This document shows, one piece after another, positions 33,969 to 42,928 of a stretch of DNA of 64,000 bases (within the stretch, counting starts at the first letter, position 1; the number at the start of each line of letters is the position of its first letter). The notes below the pieces were generated by a model that had not been told where the DNA came from, did no database searches, and saw nothing but the letters and a program-made list of their open reading frames with translations. The translations under genes were made by a program, and so were the position numbers. This DNA comes from JACKFB01 sp041389525 (lineage in GTDB: Bacteria; Myxococcota_A; UBA9042; PHBI01; JACKFB01), in contig JAWKRR010000029.1 in the NCBI GenBank assembly GCA_041389525.1, forward strand, positions 27,239 to 91,238, written 5' to 3'.

Positions 33969-36203
33969 ATGGTGACGCACGACGACGACGACATCCTCGA
34001 TGGCCTCAACGCGCCGCAGCGGGAGGCCGTGCTGGCCAACGACGGGCCGCTGCTGGTGCTCGCAGGCGCGGGCTCGGGCAAGACGCGGGTCATCACGCGC
34101 AAGGTGGCGTGGCTTGTGCGCCACGGCGGCCTGCGCCCGTGGGAGATCCTGGCGGTCACCTTCACCAACAAGGCCGCGCAGGAGATGCGCGAGCGGTGTC
34201 GCCACCTGCTGGGTGAGGCGGCGGAAGACCTGTGGCTAGGCACCTTCCACCGAATCGGCGTGCGGATGCTGCGCCAGCACGGGCCGCTGGTGGGCGTGGA
34301 CGCGCTCTTCGTCATCTACGACTCGGCCGACCCGCGCGCGATGCTGGCGCGGTGCATCGATCAGCTGGGTTTCTCCAGCAACCTCGTGGACCCCAAGGCC
34401 GCGCAGGGCTTCATCGACCGGGCCAAACAGCGTGGCTGGGGCCCGGAAGAGCTGGCGACCCACAAGCGCCTCGGGGCCAGCGACCCGCGGCTGGCGGTGT
34501 TTCGGCGCTACGAGCAGCGCATGCGCGAGGCGAAGGCGCTGGACTTCGGGGATTTGCTGTCGATGCCGCTGCGCATCGTGCGCGAGAACCCGCTGGTGGC
34601 CAGCGAGTACAAGCAGCGGTGGCGCTACATCCTGGTCGACGAGTTCCAGGACACCAACCACGTGCAGTACGAGTTCCTGAAGGCCGTCCTGGGCGACGAG
34701 CGGCGCATCTGCGTGGTCGGTGACGACGACCAGAGCATCTACCGCTGGCGTGGTGCCGAGGTCGCGAACATCCTGGGGTTCTCGAACGATTTCGAGGGCG
34801 CGACGGTGGTGCGGCTCGAGCAGAACTACCGCTCCAGCGCGAACATTTTGTCGGTGGCCGGCTCGCTCATCGCGCGAAACACCGACCGCCACGACAAGAC
34901 GCTGTGGACCGAGCGCGATGGCGGCGCGCCAGTGCGGGTCTTCGCGGCCGCGACCGACCAGGCCGAGGCCGACTACGTGGTGCGGCGCATGCACACGTTG
35001 CGCGGCGACTATGCGCTGCGCGAGATGGCGATCTTCTACCGGACCCACGCCCAGAGCCGCGTGTTCGAGGACGCGCTTCGGCGGGCTGGCTTACCTTACG
35101 TGGTCATCGGGGGGCTCCGCTTTTACGAGCGTGCCGAGGTCAAGGACGTGCTCGCCTACCTGCGCGCCGCCGTCAATCCTGCCGACGCCATCGCGTTTGA
35201 GCGCATCATCAATACGCCGACCCGAGGGATCGGGGCGAAGACGGTCGAGACGATCCGAAACGAGGCGCTGGACGGGGGCATGAGCTTCTGGGAAGCGTGC
35301 TGTCGCCTGGCGAAATCGGGTAGTGGCGCGCATCAGAAGAAGCTGCGCCCCTTCGTCGCGCTGATGGAGCGGCTGATGGCCCAGGCGGCCGAGGCGTCAG
35401 CGCTGGTCGTGATGCAGGCGGTGCTGGAGGAGACGAACTTCGTCGCCCAGTTCAAGGCGGAGGGCACGCCCGAGGCCGACGCGCGCATCGAGAACATCAA
35501 GGAGCTCGCCAACGCCATCGGCGAGCACGCGCAGTCCACGGGCGAGGTGAGGCTCGAGGACTTCCTCGAGCAGGTGGCGCTGGTCGCCGCGGTCGACAAC
35601 GCCGAGCTGGGCAGCGACGCGGTCGTCATGATGTCGGCCCACAACGCGAAGGGCCTCGAGTACGACGTGGTGTTCGTGACGGGCATGGAGGAGGGGCTCT
35701 TCCCCCACTTCAACAGCGCCAACGAGGAGGGCGGCACCGCGGAGGAGCGCCGGCTGGCTTATGTGGCGTGCACGCGGGCCCGCCACGTGCTGCATCTGAC
35801 GTACGCCGAGATGCGGCGCCGCTTCGGGACCACGCTGCCCACGGTCGCCAGCCCCTTCCTGCTCGACCTGCCGAGCGCCGCCATCAAGGAGGACGACGGC
35901 GGTCGTCGGGTCACGCGCTTTCACGACGACTTCTCGCCGCGGGTCACCCCGATGCGACGCCCGGAGCCCCGGCAGCCACAGGCCAAGCCGCCGGAGCCGA
36001 CCTACGCCCACGCGATGCCCGACTACGAATCCTTCAGCCAGGACGACGCGACGCTCGGCCCCGCGTCGCGAGTGTTCCACCCCTCGTTCGGGGAGGGCAC
36101 CGTCCTCGAGATGTCGGGCGCCGGCACCGACGCGGTCCTGCGCGTCCGGTTCGCCAGGGGCCTCGAGAAGCGCATCATCGCGCGCTACCTGACGCCTGCC
36201 TGA
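33969..36203 (+). CDS. pcrA: UvrD/PcrA-type SF1A DNA helicase
   Basis: A 744-residue 3'-5' helicase for repair and replication-fork work. Motifs: LNAPQREAVL (Q), AGAGSGKTR (I), VDEFQDTN (II), GDDDQSIYRWRGA (III), LEQNYRSS (IV), SAHNAKGLEYDVVFVTG (V) and VACTRARHVLHLTYA (VI). The C-terminal FHPSFGEGTVLEMSG segment is the Tudor-like domain that binds RNA polymerase in PcrA/UvrD. The ATG at 33969 is preferred over a TTG at 33930, whose added residues are not conserved. It lies 63 bases after glmS, so a shared transcript is possible. Confidence 0.96.
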   Translation: MVTHDDDDILDGLNAPQREAVLANDGPLLVLAGAGSGKTRVITRKVAWLVRHGGLRPWEILAVTFTNKAAQEMRERCRHLLGEAAEDLWLGTFHRIGVRMLRQHGPLVGVDALFVIYDSADPRAMLARCIDQLGFSSNLVDPKAAQGFIDRAKQRGWGPEELATHKRLGASDPRLAVFRRYEQRMREAKALDFGDLLSMPLRIVRENPLVASEYKQRWRYILVDEFQDTNHVQYEFLKAVLGDERRICVVGDDDQSIYRWRGAEVANILGFSNDFEGATVVRLEQNYRSSANILSVAGSLIARNTDRHDKTLWTERDGGAPVRVFAAATDQAEADYVVRRMHTLRGDYALREMAIFYRTHAQSRVFEDALRRAGLPYVVIGGLRFYERAEVKDVLAYLRAAVNPADAIAFERIINTPTRGIGAKTVETIRNEALDGGMSFWEACCRLAKSGSGAHQKKLRPFVALMERLMAQAAEASALVVMQAVLEETNFVAQFKAEGTPEADARIENIKELANAIGEHAQSTGEVRLEDFLEQVALVAAVDNAELGSDAVVMMSAHNAKGLEYDVVFVTGMEEGLFPHFNSANEEGGTAEERRLAYVACTRARHVLHLTYAEMRRRFGTTLPTVASPFLLDLPSAAIKEDDGGRRVTRFHDDFSPRVTPMRRPEPRQPQAKPPEPTYAHAMPDYESFSQDDATLGPASRVFHPSFGEGTVLEMSGAGTDAVLRVRFARGLEKRIIARYLTPA

Positions 36204-36214
36204 GCGGTTCAGCC

Positions 36215-36964
36215 TTAGCGGAGGCTGACCAGCACCATCTCCAGGCCGCCGAGGGGCTTGAAGTCGAAGGCGGTCTTGTAGGGCACGCGGTCGTGCACGC
36301 CCACCCAGATCACCATGTGGTAGCGGATCTTTCCGTGGGTCATGGTCACGGAGACGGGGTACGCCTCGCGCAGGCCAACCGGCAGCGAAATCTCCTTCGA
36401 GTCTCCGACCTTCGCCACCATGTCGAAGAAGCGCCGGCCGTCGAAGTAGGGCTGCTTGTACTCGGCCCCGGGGGTCATGGCGCGGCTCATCACCCAGGTG
36501 ATGACGCTCACGGTGTCCACGGTGCGGTCCGACGCCTTGTCGTCAAAGGAGAGCAGCACCTGGCCGCCCTTCTTGTACTCACCCTTCGCGCGATTCCCTC
36601 GGTACTTGTAGCGAATCTCACGCTTGTCCGCGTTGATGGAGCCGGTCCAGTCCGCCCGCACCGGCAGCCACTCCCCGTCGATCCACGAGGTCCCGTCGGC
36701 CACCGCAGGGAAGAGGCGAGCGGCCATGCCGTCGGTGCGGGCTTCGATGCGCACCGAGCGGAGGAGGCGCGCGCCGAACTTGCGCGGCCCGCCGAGGGTC
36801 ATCACGACCTCGCCCGCGCGGCTGCCGAGGGCGCGAAGCTCGTAGCGCCAAGCCTGCTCGACCGTGGTCTCGGCGGCCGTCTCGGCCAGCGCGGGCGGGG
36901 CGAAGAGCAACAGCGTGGCGAGCAGCGCCGGGGCAGCTCGAGCGAACATGGGCAGGGTCTTCAT
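36215..36964 (-). CDS. DUF3108 periplasmic protein
   Basis: A 249-residue exported protein; the signal peptide ends PPALA-ETAAET. The pattern WRYELRALGSRAGEVVMTL followed by later SWIDGEWLPVRAD, KREIRYKY and a terminal FDFKPLGGLEMVL is typical of DUF3108 proteins, whose function is not known. No lipobox is seen, so it is probably soluble in the periplasm. It is convergent with pcrA, only 11 bases apart, and divergent from the large lipoprotein gene at 37343. Confidence 0.8.
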   Translation of the reverse strand: MKTLPMFARAAPALLATLLLFAPPALAETAAETTVEQAWRYELRALGSRAGEVVMTLGGPRKFGARLLRSVRIEARTDGMAARLFPAVADGTSWIDGEWLPVRADWTGSINADKREIRYKYRGNRAKGEYKKGGQVLLSFDDKASDRTVDTVSVITWVMSRAMTPGAEYKQPYFDGRRFFDMVAKVGDSKEISLPVGLREAYPVSVTMTHGKIRYHMVIWVGVHDRVPYKTAFDFKPLGGLEMVLVSLR

Positions 36965-37342
36965 CGTGGCCTCCGGTCGGGGGTCTCAGCGCGTCTCGCG
37001 AAGCTCTTCACGACCGAGGGGAGGGACGGGAGCGCGAACCCGGTATTCAGCCGGCCGGGGTACCGCGATCGAACGGTCTGAGTGTAGCGCCACCCGTTTC
37101 GCGCCCAAAGCTCCGGCGCGAAGATGTTGCGCGCACGCCCGCCCGGATGCACGATGCGGGCGTTTCAAAGACGCGCTGCAGGCCCCCACGCCCACCCGGG
37201 ACCGCCGCCAGGACTGGCCTCGGGCGGTTGCGATGCAGCGCCCGAAACTGATAGCTTGAACAACCCCAGCAGCTAACCAGCAGCGGTCCCCCCCCGGACC
37301 GCTAGTCGCGGTCCGCCGGACGACCGCAAGGGATGGAACGCC
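36965..37342. other. Divergent intergenic region, 378 bp
   Basis: Promoters of the DUF3108 gene and the giant lipoprotein gene must lie here, but I cannot fix their boxes. The only clear structure is the pair of competing hairpins at 37282-37315 directly before the ribosome site. No gene or known riboswitch is seen. Confidence 0.5.
37282..37315 (+). promoter_or_regulatory. Two mutually exclusive hairpins in a mRNA leader
   Basis: AGCGGTCC (37282-37289) pairs with GGACCGCT (37296-37303) around a CCCCCC loop. The same GGACCGC can instead pair with GCGGTCC (37308-37314), and C37295-G37315 extends this to 8 bp with loop TAGTC. Both stems are perfect and share one strand, so only one can form. 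The ribosome site AAGGGA (37328-37333) starts 12 bases later. Confidence 0.5.
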
Positions 37343-40300
37343 ATGAGACGCTCACTCTGTATCGCATTCGCCACCGTGGGACTGCTCGCCGCGTGTACGG
37401 GCAGCGAGATCGTGGGCGAGGGCGAGAACGACTCCGAGGTGAGCGCCCCGGATTCGGACGCCACGGACGCGACCGACGCGAAGGAGACCGGCCCGCAGTG
37501 CGTCCCCGCCGCAGCGCCCAAGTTCGGACCTTGCGACGCAAACGCCGACTGCCCGACCGGCATCTGCTACGCCGGGCCCGACGGGGTCGGTGTGTGCTCT
37601 GACGCGTGCGAGACCGGCAGCCTCTGCCCGTGCGAGTGGCGGTGCCGCTTCGTCGCGCTCGGCGGCGACAGCGTGTCCATCTGCACCCCGCCCGTGCTGG
37701 CGTGCGACTCCTGCAACGACGACCAGGACTGCAACGCGGGCAAGTGCGTGCTCTTCGACGAGCCCACTGGGAAGAAGGGCTTCTGCCTCGACCCCTGCGG
37801 CGCGCTCGACAGCTGCGCCGGCGGCTTCGGCTGCCAGGAAGTCCAGGGCGCCAAGCTCTGCTACCCGACCAACGACAGCTGCACCTGCCGCGCGGCCGAG
37901 GACGAGGGGACGGTGCGCAGCTGCTCCAATAAGAACGACATCGGCACTTGCACCGGCAACCAGACCTGCGAGGTCGCCACCGGCTGGAGCGCCTGCACCG
38001 CCAGCGTCCCGAGCGAGGAGATCTGCAACGGCCTCGACGACAACTGCAACAACAGCATCGACGAGGGCCACTCGGCGCCGCGCGACTGCAACAAGACCAA
38101 CGCGCTGGGGACCTGCGCCGGCACGGAGACCTGCGTAGGCAACCTCGGCTACGTGTGCAACGCCGCCGAACCGACGGTCGAGGTCTGCGACGCCAAGGAC
38201 AACAACTGCGACGGCGTGACCGACGAAGGGTTCCAGACCGCGGGCATTTACGACACGAAGCTGCACTGCGGTGAGTGCGGCAACAACTGCAACACGGCGG
38301 TGTCGGGCGGAACCGGCAAGTGCGTCGTCGCCGACAACGTCGCGACGTGCACCATCGACGTGTGTGATTCGGGCAAAGTCCAGGTGGATCCGCTGACTTG
38401 CGTGGGCTTCAGCACCTTCTGCCAGACCTGCACGAGCGACGCGGACTGCAGCGGCGGCGTGTGCAAGGGATTCGCGGGCGGGAGCTTCTGCACCACGGCC
38501 TGCACGAACGCGGCGGACTGCGTCTCGGCCAACACCGTCTGCGCGGACGTCGACAACCTCGACGGCAGCGACGCGGGCACGCACTGCACCCCGCTGAACG
38601 GCACCTGCGACTGCAACGCCACCACGGCCGGCCTGACGCGCCCGTGCGAGGTCGAGAACGCGCTCGGCAAGTGCACCGGCAACGAGACCTGCCAGCCTGC
38701 GCAGGGCTGGGTGGGATGCTCGGCGGCGACGCCCGCGGGCGAGCTCTGCGACTTCGCGGACAACGACTGCGATGGCGCGACGGACGAAGACTTCAAGGTC
38801 GACGGCAAGTACGCGACGGTCGAGCACTGCGGTACCTGCAACAACAACTGCGACGCCGCCCTGACGACCGCCGAGACCACCAAGTGCACGGTGCCCGTCA
38901 GCGGGACGCCCAGCTGCGAGGTCGACACCTGCCCGGACGGCTCGGTGAAGGTCTCGGCGACGCTGTGTGGCGCCGCGAGCTACTGCACCGCGTGCACGTC
39001 GGACGCCAACTGCACCCAAGGCAAGTGCGTGACCATCGACGGCGGCGGGTTCTGCGCGCCGAGCTGCGACGCGGGCCAGGGTTGCCCCGGCAGCGCGACC
39101 TGCGGCGCGGCCACCAACGTCGGCGGCGGGGCCGAGGCGGCCGTGTGCGTGCCCAACACCAACAGCTGCGCCTGTGACGCCACCAAGGCGGGGACCATCC
39201 GCCTGTGCTCGAAGTCGAACGGCTTCGGGGAGTGCACCGGCACCGAGACCTGCACCCCGCCCGCGGGCTGGGTTGGCTGCACCGCGCCCGAGCCTGCGGC
39301 TGAGGTCTGCGACGGCTTCGACAACGACTGCAACGGGCCGTCGGACGACGGGCTGGTCAATCAGCCCTGCGAGAAGACCAACGCGTTCGGCACCTGCAGC
39401 GGCACCGCCAACTGCAAGGGCGTGGACGGCTTCGTGTGCGACGCGCCGGCCCCGGTGGCCGAGCTCTGCAACTTCCTCGACGAGGACTGCGACTCGTCGA
39501 CCGATGAGGACTTCAAGACGGGCGACCTCTACACCGCCGACACGGCGTGCGGAAGCTGCAGCGTCAACTGCGTGAGCAAGCCCGGCATCAAGAACGGCGT
39601 CGGCATCTGCGACTCGGCCGACGGCACGCCGAGCTGCTGCGTCGGGTGCAACGACGGGTTCTTCGACGTCGACCAGGATTGCCTCACCTGCGAGTGCGAG
39701 TACAAGAGCGCCATCGACCTGCCGGACTTCCCGGACGGACCGACCTTTGGTCCGAACGGCGCCCCGGCCTTCGAGGACGCGAACTGCGACGGCGTGGACG
39801 GCGAGGCGGAGAACGCGGTGTTCGTCAGCGTGAACACCGGCGACGACGCCAACCCCGGGACGCGCGAGATGCCGGTCAAGACCATCGCGCAGGGCCAAGC
39901 GATCGCCGAGAGCACGGGGCTCCGCGACGTGTACGTGTCCGAGGGCACCTACGACGAGAACGTCCAGGTGGTCGGCGGCGTCGATCTCTACGGCGGGTTC
40001 AGCTCGGATTTCCGTAAGCATCACCGGATCAATCACCGCACCACGATCCGTGGCGTGCCGACGCCTGCGGCCCAGAGCGCGTGCGATGGCGACACGACGA
40101 AGCATCGGGCGGCGCTGACCTGCACCGCCATCACGGGCGGCGAGATCGGGTCGACCATCGTCCAGGGCTTCGAGCTGCGCGGCCCGCAGCAGGACGCGAG
40201 CTGCACCAACAGCTACGGCCTGTACGTGAACGACTGCGACGACACGGTCGCGTTCCGCAGCCTGGACATCAAGGGCGGCAAGGGCGGACCGGGACGTCCG

Positions 40301-41446
40301 GGCGCCCAGGGCACCAAGGGCGGCGACGGCGCGGCCGGCAAGACGCCGACGGCAGCCGCATACGACATCGGCACGCGCGAGTGCGACAACGCCACCCACA
40401 GCCGCCCGGGCGGCGTCGGCGGCGCCACCACCTGCGCCGTGGGCGTGGTCAGCGGCGGCGATGGCGGCAGCGCGGATTGCCCGAAGTTCTCCAACAGCTT
40501 GGCGAATCCGCCCAGCCTCAGCAGCGCGGGCACCGCGGGTAGCGCGGCCCCGGGCGGCACCTCGGGTGTCGGCGGCGCCGCGGGCTGGGACTCGGCCTTC
40601 CAGCCGAACGTGTGCAACTTCTGCCAGACGCCTGTGGGCGGGACCTCGCCGACCGCTGGGCTCGGCACGAACGGCTCCCCGGGCTTCATCGGTGACGGTG
40701 GAGACGGCTGCGACGACGGCGACGGCGTGGTGGTCGGCGGGCACTGGGTCGGCTTGGCCGGCACGGCTGGAATCTCCGGGCAGGCTGGCTCCGGCGGCGG
40801 CGGCGGCGGCTCCGGTGGTGGCGTCGAGATGCTGGACAACACGAGCTGCGTGCAGACGGGTGCTCCCGCGCCGACCGGCCCCTTCAACTGGATGGGCGAC
40901 GACGTGGCCGGACCTGGCGGCGGCGGCGGCGCGGGCGGCTGCGGCGGCACGGGCGGCGGCAACGGCGCGGCGGGCGGTGGTGCCTTCGCGCTCTTCATGG
41001 CCGTCACCTCGGCCCCGACGGCGCTCCCGGCGCTGCTCAACACGACCATCCTGCTCGGCACCGGCGGCGAAGGCGGCACCGGCGGCGCTGGCGCGGCTGG
41101 CGGCGCTGGCGGCAGCGGTGGCGCGGGTGGCGCTGGCGGCAGCGGCTCGCTCAACGCCAACGACCCCTTCTGGTGCGCACGCGCCGGTGGTGAGGGCGGC
41201 GACGGCGGCACCGGTGGCGAGGGCGGCGGCGGCGGCGGCGGCTGCGGTGGCGTCAGCTACGGCATCTTCCTTGCCGGCCTCGGCAACCCCTCCGTGCTGG
41301 GCGCGACGCTGACGGCGCCCGCGAACGGCAACTCCTTCCAGGCCGGCGGCGCCGGTGGTGGTGGCGGCACGGGCGGGGTCAGCCCCACGGGTGTGGCCAG
41401 CGGCGGACCGGGAACCCCCGGAACCAAGGCCAACACCAACTTCTAA
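37343..41446 (+). CDS. Giant surface lipoprotein with MopE-type repeats and glycine-rich C-terminus
   Basis: A 1367-residue lipoprotein (lipobox LLAAC, Cys18). After an Asp/Ala/Thr stretch, residues about 50-760 are Cys-rich. They contain five MopE-like metal-motif units of the type CDxxDNDCDGxxDE, near 227 (DDNCNNSIDEG), 280 (DNNCDGVTDEG), 468 (DNDCDGATDED), 655 (DNDCNGPSDDG) and 709 (DEDCDSSTDED). Between them lie units such as TCSGTANCKGVDGFVC. A DUF1565-like segment near 830-890 (NTGDDANPGTREMPVKTIA) points to a parallel beta-helix. Residues from about 975 on are collagen-like Gly/Ala-rich sequence. MopE-type motifs are known from Methylococcus and myxobacteria and bind copper or calcium. 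AAGGGA precedes the ATG; a clear terminator ends the gene. Probably a surface structural or metal-binding protein. Confidence 0.88.
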   Translation: MRRSLCIAFATVGLLAACTGSEIVGEGENDSEVSAPDSDATDATDAKETGPQCVPAAAPKFGPCDANADCPTGICYAGPDGVGVCSDACETGSLCPCEWRCRFVALGGDSVSICTPPVLACDSCNDDQDCNAGKCVLFDEPTGKKGFCLDPCGALDSCAGGFGCQEVQGAKLCYPTNDSCTCRAAEDEGTVRSCSNKNDIGTCTGNQTCEVATGWSACTASVPSEEICNGLDDNCNNSIDEGHSAPRDCNKTNALGTCAGTETCVGNLGYVCNAAEPTVEVCDAKDNNCDGVTDEGFQTAGIYDTKLHCGECGNNCNTAVSGGTGKCVVADNVATCTIDVCDSGKVQVDPLTCVGFSTFCQTCTSDADCSGGVCKGFAGGSFCTTACTNAADCVSANTVCADVDNLDGSDAGTHCTPLNGTCDCNATTAGLTRPCEVENALGKCTGNETCQPAQGWVGCSAATPAGELCDFADNDCDGATDEDFKVDGKYATVEHCGTCNNNCDAALTTAETTKCTVPVSGTPSCEVDTCPDGSVKVSATLCGAASYCTACTSDANCTQGKCVTIDGGGFCAPSCDAGQGCPGSATCGAATNVGGGAEAAVCVPNTNSCACDATKAGTIRLCSKSNGFGECTGTETCTPPAGWVGCTAPEPAAEVCDGFDNDCNGPSDDGLVNQPCEKTNAFGTCSGTANCKGVDGFVCDAPAPVAELCNFLDEDCDSSTDEDFKTGDLYTADTACGSCSVNCVSKPGIKNGVGICDSADGTPSCCVGCNDGFFDVDQDCLTCECEYKSAIDLPDFPDGPTFGPNGAPAFEDANCDGVDGEAENAVFVSVNTGDDANPGTREMPVKTIAQGQAIAESTGLRDVYVSEGTYDENVQVVGGVDLYGGFSSDFRKHHRINHRTTIRGVPTPAAQSACDGDTTKHRAALTCTAITGGEIGSTIVQGFELRGPQQDASCTNSYGLYVNDCDDTVAFRSLDIKGGKGGPGRPGAQGTKGGDGAAGKTPTAAAYDIGTRECDNATHSRPGGVGGATTCAVGVVSGGDGGSADCPKFSNSLANPPSLSSAGTAGSAAPGGTSGVGGAAGWDSAFQPNVCNFCQTPVGGTSPTAGLGTNGSPGFIGDGGDGCDDGDGVVVGGHWVGLAGTAGISGQAGSGGGGGGSGGGVEMLDNTSCVQTGAPAPTGPFNWMGDDVAGPGGGGGAGGCGGTGGGNGAAGGGAFALFMAVTSAPTALPALLNTTILLGTGGEGGTGGAGAAGGAGGSGGAGGAGGSGSLNANDPFWCARAGGEGGDGGTGGEGGGGGGGCGGVSYGIFLAGLGNPSVLGATLTAPANGNSFQAGGAGGGGGTGGVSPTGVASGGPGTPGTKANTNF

Positions 41447-41470
41447 GAGGTCGGGGCGTTTCGACTGAGG

Positions 41471-41507
41471 GGGGCCCGGCGCGCGAGCGTCGGGCCCCTT
41501 TGCTTTT
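41471..41507 (+). terminator. Rho-independent terminator of the giant lipoprotein gene
   Basis: GGGGCCCGGCG (41471-41481) pairs with CGTCGGGCCCC (41488-41498), 11 bp with one G-T pair and a 6-base loop, followed by TTTGCTTTT (41499-41507). It starts 25 bases after the stop codon. Confidence 0.9.
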
Positions 41508-41527
41508 GGGGACCAAGGGGGAGATTC

Positions 41528-42478
41528 GTGGGCGAAGTGGCCGTCATCGTGAACCCGCACGCGAGAAAGAACCGAGGCGGCGACTCATCGTCTGAGGTCC
41601 TCGAGCGCGTCCTGGCGGACCGGGGCAGCCTCTACCGCTGCGGCGATCCCGACACCCTGGCGGACGCGGCGCAGCGGATCGCCGACAACGGCACCGAGGT
41701 CGTGGCGATCTCAGGCGGCGACGGCACCGGCTCGATGGTGCTCACCGCCCTCCGGGTCGCGTTCGGGACCAAGCCCCTCCCGAAGCTCGCGCTGCTGCGC
41801 GGCGGCACGATGAACACCGTAGCCAATGGCGTCGGCGTCCCCCGTGGCAAGCCGCCCGAGCTGCTCAGCGGCCTGCTCGAGGCTCGGGCGAACGGCGCGG
41901 CGCTCGGCTCGGTCGCGCGCCGCACCCTGGACATTGGCGGCAGGGTCGGGTTCCTGTTCGGCCTGGGCGTCATCCACGGGTTCCTCGACGAGTACTACCG
42001 ACGAGGGCGGCCCTACCCTACCCCGCTGACCGCGGTCGAGACCCTGAGCGTCGCCATCGGCAGCGCGATGATCGGCGGCCGGACCGTTCGGCGCATCAGT
42101 GAGCGATTCCGCGGCTCGCTGGTGGTCGACGGCGAGACCATCCGCGACGGGGACTTCCTCGCCATCGGCGCCGGCACCACCCCCGAGCTGGGCCTCGGGT
42201 TCCGGCCCTTCCAGCTCGCCACGCCCGAAGCGGACGGCTTCCACCTGCTGGGCATCACCTGCTCGGCGCCCAGGCTCACCGCCAACCTGCCGCGCCTCTA
42301 CCGCGGTCGCGGGATGGCCGACGGCGACGGCTTCGACCGCTTGGCGCGTGAGCTGACCATCGCGACAGACGAAGCGGAGATTCGCTACATGGTGGACGGC
42401 GACCTCGACACGACGGCGTCACCGCTGCGCGTGTCTCTGGGCCCGACGGTCCACATCGTCACGTCGCCGCCCGCGTGA
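41528..42478 (+). CDS. Diacylglycerol/sphingosine-kinase-like lipid kinase
   Basis: A 316-residue DAGK-catalytic-domain protein. The N-terminal VAVIVNPHARKNRGG and the nucleotide loop VVAISGGDGTGSMVLTAL (GGDGT) match this kinase family, as does LRGGTMNTVANGVGVP, where most members have PLGTGND. The C-terminal beta-sandwich continues to the end (YMVDGDLD). It would phosphorylate a lipid such as diacylglycerol or undecaprenol. The start is GTG with GGGGGAG about 6 bases upstream, just after the preceding terminator. It is convergent with a small unknown gene. Confidence 0.85.
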   Translation: MGEVAVIVNPHARKNRGGDSSSEVLERVLADRGSLYRCGDPDTLADAAQRIADNGTEVVAISGGDGTGSMVLTALRVAFGTKPLPKLALLRGGTMNTVANGVGVPRGKPPELLSGLLEARANGAALGSVARRTLDIGGRVGFLFGLGVIHGFLDEYYRRGRPYPTPLTAVETLSVAIGSAMIGGRTVRRISERFRGSLVVDGETIRDGDFLAIGAGTTPELGLGFRPFQLATPEADGFHLLGITCSAPRLTANLPRLYRGRGMADGDGFDRLARELTIATDEAEIRYMVDGDLDTTASPLRVSLGPTVHIVTSPPA

Positions 42479-42500
42479 GGCGGGCGGCGACGACTCAGAA

Positions 42501-42797
42501 TCAGCCGGCGTGGGCGCGATGCCGCTCGATGGCCAGCGCGCGAGCGTTGGCGTCGTAGAACGCGGGGCACGCGACGGGCGCAGGCGTCAGGTCGCCGCTG
42601 ACGGCGTCCTTGGTGACGAAGCGGCGGTCGACGATGCCGAGGGTGCCCTGGCCGTCGAGATCGACCACGGCCGCGGACTCGCCGGACGAGAACTCGACCA
42701 GCTCGACCACGCGCTCGAACGTGAAGCGGACTCCGCCGCCCTCGCCAGCGCCGCCCTTCTTCTTCTCGTGGGCGAGTTTCGCCTTCTTCACTGCCAT
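42501..42797 (-). CDS. Hypothetical protein, 98 aa
   Basis: A small protein with a basic N-terminus (MAVKKAKLAHEKKKGG) and a compact region RFTFERVVELVEFSSGESAAV to the end. I do not recognise the family. The codon use is like that of its neighbours and the Lys-rich start looks native. It stands between the convergent lipid kinase and the thiolase operon; a plain guess of function is not justified. Confidence 0.55.
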   Translation of the reverse strand: MAVKKAKLAHEKKKGGAGEGGGVRFTFERVVELVEFSSGESAAVVDLDGQGTLGIVDRRFVTKDAVSGDLTPAPVACPAFYDANARALAIERHRAHAG

Positions 42798-42928
42798 GGC
42801 CGAACCTCCACAGGACCCTCGCCGTCCGGATGGACGGGGGTAGGCTGATTACATCTTGGTCGCCGCGGACGCAAGCCCTCTGTGCGCGGGCCCGCTCCGT
42901 GGCGCTGCTGACACGACGCTCACCGTGA

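Noticed and set aside
37352..41560. 1402-codon minus-strand open frame opposite the giant lipoprotein
   Set aside because: Ala/Val/Arg-rich shadow without motifs; the plus strand has a lipobox, ordered repeats, a ribosome site and a terminator.
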